Shown here piece after piece: positions 1 through 5,081 of a stretch of 5,081 nucleotides of DNA. Source of the DNA: Dehalococcoidia bacterium (GTDB lineage Bacteria; Chloroflexota; Dehalococcoidia; GIF9; UBA5629); assembly GCA_012961565.1 (NCBI GenBank), contig DTZC01000121.1, positions 1 through 5,081 of the forward strand. The letters are read 5' to 3'. Positions within the stretch are counted from its first letter, which is position 1, and the number at the start of each line of letters is the position of its first letter. The notes beneath the pieces are model-generated. The model was not told the DNA's origin and did no database searches. It saw nothing but the letters and a program-made list of their open reading frames with translations. Both the position numbers and the translations under genes were made by a program.

Positions 1-6
1 AGGGGG
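1..6 (+). promoter_or_regulatory. Ribosome binding site of hom
   Basis: AGGGGG lies 8 nt before the ATG at 15, a good Shine-Dalgarno match and distance. It supports that start over the internal Met at residue 12, which would remove the strand that begins the nucleotide-binding fold. Confidence 0.7.
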
Positions 7-14
7 AAAAAAGC

Positions 15-1313
15 ATGGTAGCTAGAGGTAGCATCGGCATAGGACTCATGGGCTTGGGGGTCATCGGTGGTGGTGTGGCTAGGGTGTTGAGGGAAAAGCC
101 AGATAGCTTGGCTAGAGAGGCGGGCAGCCAGCTAGTGCTGAAGAAGATACTGGAGAAAGACACGGCGAAACATGGCTCTATGGGAATCGAGCGCCATACA
201 TTTACTACTCGATTTGAGGAGTTGGTCAGTCATCCTGAGATAGATGTTGTTGTTGAGCTGATAGGAGGTGAATATCCTGCCTTTGAATACATAAGGGAAG
301 CTTTGACCCGTGGCAAGCACGTGGTGACTGCTAATAAGGAGGTTATGTCCAAGCATTGGAATGAACTTGTGAGCGTGGCTCAAGAATACCAGGTATCTCT
401 TCGTTGTGAGGCTAGCGTTGGTGGTGGCATACCGCTAATTGCTCCTTTCCAGGAGGACCTGGTGGCAAATGATATTTCAGCCATTTACGGAATCCTTAAC
501 GGCACTACCAACTACATATTGACACGGATGGCTAAGGAAGGGCTAGACTTCTCTATAGCTTTGAAAAAAGCTCAAGAGCTTGGTTATGCCGAAGCTGACC
601 CATCAAAGGATATAGAAGGGGTGGATGCTGCCTATAAGTTGGCTATTCTGGCTACTATTGCCTTCGGCACTGAAGTCAGACCGGAGGACGTGTACCACGA
701 GGGTATTTCCCGTCTCGAGAGGCGTGACTTTCGCTATGCTGGAGAGCTAGGTTATGCCATAAAACTTCTGGCTATTGCTAAGCTGAGCGGAGATTCTATC
801 GAAGCCCGTGTTCACCCGGTGTTTATTCCCGAAGACTCCTTGCTGGCTAAGGTGGATGGGGTTTATAATGCTATTCATGTAGAAGGCGACCTGGTGGGCA
901 GAGTGGTGTTTTACGGCGAAGGTGCCGGTCCAAGAGCGACTTCAAGTGCAGTTATTTCCGATATCATCAAAATTGTCCAAGATATCAATAGAGGAGTAAG
1001 CAGCCCACCTAAGTTACCCTTTGCCGCGGAGCGAAATGTTAGACCAGTGTCTGAAATAGAGTCCCGCTACTACATGAGAATGAATGTTGCTGACCGTGCC
1101 GGGGTGCTGGCACAAATCTCAAAGATTCTAGGTGACAATGCTATCAGTATTTCCTCGGTAATTCAAAAGGAGTCTAATGCGACTCAACAGACCGCAGAGA
1201 TTGTGATAATGACCCATCCAGCCAGGGAGGAGGCAGTACAAAAGGCTCTCAAGGAATTGGAACAGTTACCGGTGGTGAAAGATATCAGCAACTTTGTCAG
1301 GGTGGAAGCCTGA
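15..1313 (+). CDS. hom: Homoserine dehydrogenase with C-terminal ACT domain
   Basis: The product (432 aa) should reduce aspartate 4-semialdehyde to homoserine with NAD(P)H in the cytoplasm, the branch point towards threonine and methionine. The N-terminal Rossmann fold shows the dinucleotide-binding loop GLGVIGGG (residues 13-20) and VVTANKEV (103-110), whose K108 is the conserved lysine of this region. The catalytic domain has EASVGGGIP (132-140) and GILNGTTNYILT (159-170). Residues 186-208 match the family signature, with E193, D204 and K208 at the spacing of the yeast substrate-binding/catalytic residues E208, D219 and K223. The last ~80 residues, from about RYYMRMNVADRAGVL (351-365), form an ACT domain; in this family it usually gives threonine feedback inhibition, which is inferred here. 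The length is typical of the long bacterial form. The ATG at 15 is preceded by AGGGGG at 1-6 and leaves a normal short lead before the first beta strand. thrC follows 8 nt downstream, supporting an operon. Whether another gene precedes it cannot be seen. Confidence 0.97.
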   Translation: MVARGSIGIGLMGLGVIGGGVARVLREKPDSLAREAGSQLVLKKILEKDTAKHGSMGIERHTFTTRFEELVSHPEIDVVVELIGGEYPAFEYIREALTRGKHVVTANKEVMSKHWNELVSVAQEYQVSLRCEASVGGGIPLIAPFQEDLVANDISAIYGILNGTTNYILTRMAKEGLDFSIALKKAQELGYAEADPSKDIEGVDAAYKLAILATIAFGTEVRPEDVYHEGISRLERRDFRYAGELGYAIKLLAIAKLSGDSIEARVHPVFIPEDSLLAKVDGVYNAIHVEGDLVGRVVFYGEGAGPRATSSAVISDIIKIVQDINRGVSSPPKLPFAAERNVRPVSEIESRYYMRMNVADRAGVLAQISKILGDNAISISSVIQKESNATQQTAEIVIMTHPAREEAVQKALKELEQLPVVKDISNFVRVEA

Positions 1314-1317
1314 GGAG
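1313..1317 (+). promoter_or_regulatory. Ribosome binding site of thrC, overlapping the hom stop codon
   Basis: AGGAG begins on the last base of the hom TGA stop. It is 4 nt from the ATG at 1322 but only 1 nt from the in-frame GTG at 1319, so it favours the ATG. Its position on the upstream stop suggests that translation of thrC is coupled to that of hom. Confidence 0.65.
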
Positions 1318-1321
1318 CGTG

Positions 1322-2374
1322 ATGAGGCAGGGCATTCTAGCTAGATACCGTGACTTCTTGCCAGTTACCTCTGCCACGCCTATTATCACGCTGGGCGAGG
1401 GCAACACACCGTTAGTCCGTTCCGTGGCTTTAGAGAAGGAACTTAGGTGTGGTGAACTCTACTTCAAGCTGGAGGGTTGCAATCCCACCGGCTCTTTCAA
1501 AGATAGAGGAATGGTGGTAGCTATAGCCAAGGCGGTGGAAGCCGGGAGCAAGAGCGTGATATGCGCTTCTACAGGTAATACAAGTGCCTCGGCTGCTGCT
1601 TATGGAGCCCGCTTTGGTCTTGATGTCGTGGTTATTATTCCTAAGGGCAAAATCGCTTTGGGCAAGTTGGCTCAGGCTATAATTTACGGTGCCAGAATCG
1701 TTGCCATACAAGGTAACTTTGATGAGGCTCTTCACGTAGTCCGCAGCCTGGTTGCCAGGCACCCGGTTACCCTGGTCAATTCATTGAATCCGAACCGCAT
1801 TGAGGGACAGAAAACAGCAGCTTTTGAAATCGTCGACGATTTGGGTGATGCTCCGGACTACTTTTTTATTCCTGTAGGTAATGCTGGCAACATAACCGCC
1901 TACTGGAGGGGCTTTATGGAGTATAAGCAGGTGAATAGGGCAAACCAGACCCCGAGGATGATGGGCTTCCAGGCGGAAGGAGCGGCACCTATAGTCAAGG
2001 GGAGAGTTGTCAAGAGACCTAAAACAGTAGCCACGGCAATCCGAATTGGTAATCCTGCTAGCTGGCAGGGGGCTGTGGTAGCACGGGACGAGTCTGGCGG
2101 GGTTATTGACTGTGTCAGCGACGATGAAATCCTGGCTGCCTATAAGTTACTGGCGACGAAGGAGGGGGTTTTTAGCGAGCCAGCCTCCGCTGCCTCTGTG
2201 GCTGGGCTGGTCAAGGTATGTCGGCACGGCCTGGACCTTTCGAACAAGAGAGTGGTGTGCATAATCACCGGTACCGGATTGAAGGACCCGAACCTACCGG
2301 CAAAGTTTGCCGAGCCTTTTCCAGAATTACCCTGCGACGTAGGAGTAGTGGAGCAGGCTCTGGGTTGGAGTTAG
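1322..2374 (+). CDS. thrC: Threonine synthase (PLP-dependent, fold type II)
   Basis: Converts O-phospho-L-homoserine to L-threonine and phosphate, the last step of threonine synthesis, in the cytoplasm. Numbered from the ATG (350 aa), the PLP-lysine motif NPTGSFKDRG spans 54-63 with K60 as the expected Schiff-base lysine. The loop STGNTSASAAAYG (83-95) carries the asparagine that contacts the PLP ring. GNAGN (186-190) is the PLP-phosphate loop, and ITGTGLKD (315-322) is the C-terminal cofactor-pocket motif. The opening LGEGNTPLV (24-32) is also typical. The length fits the compact ~350-residue class rather than the longer E. coli/yeast class. A GTG at 1319 is also in frame and would add one residue; the ATG is preferred because of ribosome binding site spacing. 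Related folds such as threonine dehydratase and cysteate synthase share these motifs, but the adjacent hom makes threonine synthase by far the best call. Confidence 0.95.
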   Translation: MRQGILARYRDFLPVTSATPIITLGEGNTPLVRSVALEKELRCGELYFKLEGCNPTGSFKDRGMVVAIAKAVEAGSKSVICASTGNTSASAAAYGARFGLDVVVIIPKGKIALGKLAQAIIYGARIVAIQGNFDEALHVVRSLVARHPVTLVNSLNPNRIEGQKTAAFEIVDDLGDAPDYFFIPVGNAGNITAYWRGFMEYKQVNRANQTPRMMGFQAEGAAPIVKGRVVKRPKTVATAIRIGNPASWQGAVVARDESGGVIDCVSDDEILAAYKLLATKEGVFSEPASAASVAGLVKVCRHGLDLSNKRVVCIITGTGLKDPNLPAKFAEPFPELPCDVGVVEQALGWS

Positions 2375-2404
2375 CTCTCAGATATTCACAGGTGAAAGAT
2401 TCTT

Positions 2405-2411
2405 GGAGAGG
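2405..2411 (+). promoter_or_regulatory. Ribosome binding site setting the start of the flavin reductase gene
   Basis: GGAGAGG lies 4 nt before the ATG at 2416. The open frame extends upstream to 2218 inside thrC, but this site and the point where family resemblance begins place the true start at 2416. An in-frame GTG at 2392 is a less likely alternative with a poorer leader. Confidence 0.6.
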
Positions 2412-2415
2412 TGTC

Positions 2416-2994
2416 ATGTTCAAAGTAAGTGTAGAAAGCGTGGGTGATTTCTATCAGCATTACCCGAAGGTGGCAGCGATAATCACGGTTAATGCTGGGG
2501 GCAAGAAAAACGCCATGGCAGCCGCCTGGCATAGCGCTGTCTCTTTTGAGCCTCCCCTCTACGGGGTGTCCATAGCACCCAAAAGATTTACCTATCAACT
2601 TATTGCGCAGAGCAAAGCATTTGGCGTGAACTTCGTGCCATTTGAGGTCGTGGAGCTTGTAGCTTCAGTTGGCGGCAGTGATGGCAAAGAAGTAGACAAA
2701 TTTGGCAAATTCGGCATTGCCGAAGAGCAGCCTTTGAAGACTAGTGTGCCGATATTGCGGGATGCCTACACTGCCTATGAGTGTGAGCTGCTGGACAGCA
2801 GGACTTACGGTGACCATGTCTGGGTGGTTGGTGAAATTGTAGCGGTGCACTTTGCTCAGGATGTCCTCACTGCCAAGGGAACACTTGACCTGGATAAGTT
2901 GAAGCCGGCTCTTTACCTAGGGGGTGAGCTTTATGCCACTGCAGATAGCAGGTCGGTTAGATTTCTGGACCGTAGGACTTACGGCAGGCGCTAG
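2416..2994 (+). CDS. Flavin reductase-like FMN-binding protein (flavoredoxin-like)
   Basis: The 192-residue product resembles the flavin reductase-like split-barrel family, which includes flavoredoxins and archaeal ferric reductase. Members bind FMN and pass electrons from NAD(P)H or a partner protein to flavin, iron or other acceptors; the partner here is unknown. Visible features are the first strands YPKVAAIITVNAGGKKNAMAAAWHS (16-40, the FMN-binding face in relatives), then FEPPLYGVSIAPKRFTYQLI (44-63), the mid-protein stretch FGVNFVP (69-75), and the conserved-type GDHVWVVGEIVAVH (132-145) late in the barrel. The C-terminal YLGGELYATADSRSVRFLD (167-185) is of the kind seen in the flavoredoxin branch. 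There is no signal peptide or membrane segment, so it is probably cytoplasmic. It lies 41 nt after thrC and 31 nt before folE on the same strand. The exact substrate cannot be read from sequence; a pure FMN-binding or flavin:acceptor reductase role are both possible. Confidence 0.85.
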   Translation: MFKVSVESVGDFYQHYPKVAAIITVNAGGKKNAMAAAWHSAVSFEPPLYGVSIAPKRFTYQLIAQSKAFGVNFVPFEVVELVASVGGSDGKEVDKFGKFGIAEEQPLKTSVPILRDAYTAYECELLDSRTYGDHVWVVGEIVAVHFAQDVLTAKGTLDLDKLKPALYLGGELYATADSRSVRFLDRRTYGRR

Positions 2995-3014
2995 TACAGA
3001 GTAAGGAAAAATCC

Positions 3015-3020
3015 AGGGGA
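3015..3020 (+). promoter_or_regulatory. Ribosome binding site of folE, supporting a TTG start
   Basis: AGGGGA ends 5 nt before the TTG at 3026. In this frame a TAA stop lies at 3002-3004 and no ATG or GTG occurs between that stop and the conserved N-terminal part of the protein, so TTG is effectively the only standard start codon available. Confidence 0.7.
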
Positions 3021-3025
3021 CGACG

Positions 3026-3592
3026 TTGGTTGACATAACGAAGATAGAGGCAGCAATATTCTCTATAATTGAGGCTATTGGTGATGACCCTCGTAGAGAG
3101 GGATTGAGGGGCACCCCACAACGTGTTGCTGACATGTACGGTGAGCTTTTTTCCGGGCTGGATATGGATGCCAAGGTGGAATTGGCTGTGGGCTTTGAGG
3201 TGGGGCATCGTGAGATGGTGATACTCAGGGATATCCCCTTTTATTCCATGTGCGAGCACCATCTGTTGCCGTTCTATGGCGTGGCTCATGTTGGCTATAT
3301 CCCCAATAAGGAGGGACGTGTCGTCGGGGTAAGCAAGCTGGCGCGGGTGGTGGAGATATTTGCCAAACGCCCCCAGCTTCAGGAGAGGATGACAACGCAG
3401 ATTGCCGATGCCATCCTTGAGGCGTTACAGCCTGATGGTGTGGCTGTGGTTATCCAAGCAGAGCACCTGTGCATGACTATGCGTGGCATCAAGAAGCCGG
3501 GGAGCAATGTCGTTACCTCAGCAACGAGGGGGCTTTTCCGCACTCGGGCGGCAACCCGGGCTGAATTCCTGTCTTTGGTGCAGGGTAAATAG
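3026..3592 (+). CDS. folE: GTP cyclohydrolase I (type IA)
   Basis: Catalyses GTP to 7,8-dihydroneopterin triphosphate plus formate, the first step of folate (and other pterin) synthesis; family members are cytoplasmic homodecamers with a catalytic zinc. The protein (188 aa) has [20 protein letters not shown] (19-38), the standard N-terminal family block. [14 protein letters not shown] (72-85) carries C76 and H79, and [11 protein letters not shown] (145-155) carries H147 and C149. C76, H79 and C149 match the zinc ligands C110, H113 and C181 of E. coli FolE, and H147 matches its H179. [23 protein letters not shown] (101-123) and TSATRGLFR (164-172) are further signature blocks. All key residues are present. 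It lacks the N-terminal extension of the ~220-residue E. coli enzyme, as many bacterial homologues do. It starts with TTG, which may limit expression. It is the last gene of the plus-strand block, and its stop is 2 nt from the stop of the convergent permease gene. Confidence 0.97.
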   Translation: MVDITKIEAAIFSIIEAIGDDPRREGLRGTPQRVADMYGELFSGLDMDAKVELAVGFEVGHREMVILRDIPFYSMCEHHLLPFYGVAHVGYIPNKEGRVVGVSKLARVVEIFAKRPQLQERMTTQIADAILEALQPDGVAVVIQAEHLCMTMRGIKKPGSNVVTSATRGLFRTRAATRAEFLSLVQGK

Positions 3593-3597
3593 CGCTA
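3590..3597. other. 8-bp palindrome containing both convergent stop codons
   Basis: TAGCGCTA is a perfect palindrome. Its first three bases are the folE stop (TAG, plus strand), and its last three read on the minus strand are the permease stop (TAG). The two coding regions are therefore separated by only CG at 3593-3594, leaving no intergenic space for a terminator. Confidence 0.9.
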
Positions 3598-4830
3598 CTC
3601 GTGGCGTAGTGATTCAATAGGGTCAAGGCGGGCAGCCCTGTAGGCGGGATAGATGCCTGAAGCCAGTCCGACAAAGATTGCTACAGAAAGAGCAATAATA
3701 ACGATATCGGGTGACATGGGAGCTTTTACGGCATAAGGCCCCAGTTTGACCCCGGTAATCAGTGTGGTGCCCAATATGGCTATGAATAGACCGATAAGAC
3801 CGCCGGAGAAGCTGAGCATAGCTGATTCGACCAGGAACTGGCGTAAGATGTCGCGACGCTTGGCACCAACAGCCTTACGAATACCGATTTCACGTGTGCG
3901 CTCGGTCACCGAGACCAACATTATATTCATGATGCCGATGCCGCCGACCAAAAGGGAGATGGCACCGACACTGGCTATAAATACCTGAAAGATGCCCAGG
4001 ACCTGTTCCATGCGGTTAAGGATTTCCTGCATGTCGATGATAACAAAGTCATCATCCTCTCCTTCACGGATATTATGGCGCTGCCGCAGGATAGAAGAGG
4101 CCTCCTCTCTGGCACTGTCAATATGGTCGGTGCTTATAGCGCGGATGGCGATGGTCTGGACTGGTCTCCCTCGGGGCGAAGTCAGCCCCATTATTCTCGA
4201 TTGCATTGTTGAGAGTGGAATCATCACAAAATCATCGGCAACTCCCATAAAGCCACCCTTCTCTTCAACAACGCCAATGACTTTGTACTTGCGTCCGCTG
4301 ATTCTTATCCACTCACCTACCGGATTTGCATTACCGAAGAGGTCAGTAGCAGTCTTGTTTCCCAGTACAGCCACATCAGCCCTGCGGCTGACATCTTCTT
4401 GGGAGATAAACCTACCAACAGCAATGGGATAGTCCACTATCTGTGCGATTTCTGGGGTGACGCCGATGGTATCAACCGTAGAGTTCTCATTACCATAAAT
4501 AACGGTGCACATTTTTTCAATCATAGGTGCCACCATGTCCACAGAGGGAGCCCGCCGGGAGTCAGTTAGAGCCTCAGCGTCTTCCATTGTCAGACTCCCG
4601 ATAGAGCCGGCAAGTGCCCCTGCCGTGGAGGTGGCGCTGGTGATATAAATGGCATTAGCCCCCATAGCCTCAAAAATGGCGGTGACATTAGCCTTGTGTC
4701 CTCTGCCAAAGGACACCAGGAAGACAACAGCACTGACACCGATTACAATGCCCAGAACTGTGAGGGCAGACCGCATCTTGTTGCTGACAAGTGTATTCCA
4801 GGCGGTAACTATGCTTTCCCAGAGGCTCAT
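3595..4830 (-). CDS. ABC transporter permease, MacB/FtsX type
   Basis: The 411-residue membrane protein belongs to the MacB/LolC/FtsX exporter superfamily, whose members couple cytoplasmic ATP hydrolysis to movement of a large extracytoplasmic domain rather than forming a classical channel. There are four predicted membrane segments at about residues 21-42, 277-306, 334-358 and 374-396. The long extracytoplasmic domain between the first two (about 43-275) is the MacB periplasmic core type, with GANAIYITS at 58-66. [29 protein letters not shown] (307-335) is the conserved cytoplasmic coupling segment, and [20 protein letters not shown] (392-411) is the hallmark C-terminus. Its ATG (4828-4830) overlaps the stop of the ATP-binding protein gene in ATGA, with AGGTGA at 4840-4845 as a possible ribosome binding site 9 nt away, so the two are probably translationally coupled and form one complex. 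Substrate is unknown: relatives export macrolides, peptides, toxins, lipoproteins or siderophores. No MacA-like adaptor is in the window; one upstream of the ATPase would be out of view. Confidence 0.93.
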   Translation of the reverse strand: MSLWESIVTAWNTLVSNKMRSALTVLGIVIGVSAVVFLVSFGRGHKANVTAIFEAMGANAIYITSATSTAGALAGSIGSLTMEDAEALTDSRRAPSVDMVAPMIEKMCTVIYGNENSTVDTIGVTPEIAQIVDYPIAVGRFISQEDVSRRADVAVLGNKTATDLFGNANPVGEWIRISGRKYKVIGVVEEKGGFMGVADDFVMIPLSTMQSRIMGLTSPRGRPVQTIAIRAISTDHIDSAREEASSILRQRHNIREGEDDDFVIIDMQEILNRMEQVLGIFQVFIASVGAISLLVGGIGIMNIMLVSVTERTREIGIRKAVGAKRRDILRQFLVESAMLSFSGGLIGLFIAILGTTLITGVKLGPYAVKAPMSPDIVIIALSVAIFVGLASGIYPAYRAARLDPIESLRHE

Positions 4831-5081
4831 CTTTTCTCTTCACCTACTATCTGCCCATCTCTGAGGTAGATTGAGCGCTGTGTGTATGCAGCGATATCTG
4901 GTTCATGGGTGACAAGGACGATGGTGATACCTTGTTCCTTGTTCAGCCGTTGCAGAAGAACCATGATATCCTTACTTGTCTGGGTGTCTAGGTTTCCCGT
5001 TGGTTCGTCGGCAAGTATGATCGCGGGATTGTTTACCAGTGCCCTAGCAATAGCCACGCGCTGCTGTTCACCACCGGAAAG
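4827..5081 (-). CDS. ABC transporter ATP-binding protein, MacB/LolD family (partial, 5' end outside window)
   Basis: Only the C-terminal 84 residues are visible; the frame is open through the window edge at 5081, so the gene starts beyond it. The visible part begins exactly at the ABC signature [15 protein letters not shown] (residues 1-15 of the fragment). It continues with Walker B IILADE (21-26, catalytic E26), the D-loop region PTGNLD (27-32) and the switch histidine H59 in VLVTHEP. The [10 protein letters not shown] and ADEPTGNLD wording is characteristic of the MacB/LolD/FtsE-like ATPases that pair with four-helix permeases such as the one directly downstream. The apparent start at 5057 is an internal GTG encoding the valine of [10 protein letters not shown], not a real start. 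The stop overlaps the permease start by 4 nt. The Walker A motif and Q-loop must lie outside the window. Confidence 0.95.
   Translation of the reverse strand, partial: LSGGEQQRVAIARALVNNPAIILADEPTGNLDTQTSKDIMVLLQRLNKEQGITIVLVTHEPDIAAYTQRSIYLRDGQIVGEEKR

Noticed and set aside
568..581. Inverted repeat AAGCTC-AA-GAGCTT inside hom
   Set aside because: The 2-nt spacer is too tight for an RNA hairpin loop, and the bases encode the conserved KAQEL stretch, so coding constraint or chance explains it.
2268..2277. 10-bp palindrome CCGGTACCGG inside thrC
   Set aside because: It encodes the conserved TGTG motif of the cofactor pocket; there is no second copy nearby to suggest an operator or repeat.
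2218..2415. A 66-residue N-terminal extension of the flavin reductase overlapping the end of thrC
   Set aside because: It reads thrC in another frame, shows no family resemblance, and a good ribosome binding site stands before the ATG at 2416.
2957..3289. Minus-strand open frames of 85 and 110 codons opposite the end of the flavin reductase gene and folE
   Set aside because: They overlap conserved folE coding sequence, and their translations resemble no family I recognise.
3593..3611. Six-pair hairpin just after folE (CGCTAC with GTAGTG, 7-nt loop) as a terminator
   Set aside because: It includes a wobble pair, has no T tract after it, and lies inside the permease coding region.
3746..4432. 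Two plus-strand open frames of 80 and 146 codons opposite the permease gene
   Set aside because: They are antisense shadows of a well-supported membrane protein gene, with low-complexity Met/Pro/Ser-rich translations and no recognisable domain.

Overview
The window looks like ordinary bacterial chromosome from a moderate-GC genome. It is densely coded, with no RNA gene, mobile element, CRISPR array or long non-coding stretch. Gene content and protein style (ACT-domain homoserine dehydrogenase, type I threonine synthase, flavoredoxin-like flavin reductase, short GTP cyclohydrolase I, MacB-type ABC exporter) suggest an anaerobic or deep-branching bacterium. A Dehalococcoidia-like Chloroflexota or a related sediment lineage is my best guess, but it rests on general impression only and is weakly supported.

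Positions 15-3592 (+ strand) hold four genes in one direction with short gaps (8, 41 and 31 nt when the chosen starts are used): hom (homoserine dehydrogenase), thrC (threonine synthase), a flavin reductase-like FMN-binding protein, and folE (GTP cyclohydrolase I). No terminator is visible between them, so they could form one transcript. The first two are enzymes of the aspartate-to-threonine branch. The homoserine kinase that should act between them is not in the window. The flavin reductase and folE have no obvious pathway link to threonine synthesis.

Positions 3595-5081 (- strand) hold the end of an ABC exporter operon transcribed towards the first block: the C-terminal 84 residues of an ATP-binding protein, cut by the window edge, then a complete MacB/FtsX-type permease. 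The two overlap by 4 nt in an ATGA arrangement. The stop codons of folE and the permease face each other with only 2 nt between them, and both lie in one 8-bp palindrome.

I found no convincing new biological system. The points most worth a second look are the tail-to-tail junction without a visible terminator, the missing homoserine kinase, and the unexplained pairing of a flavoredoxin-like protein and folE with the threonine genes.
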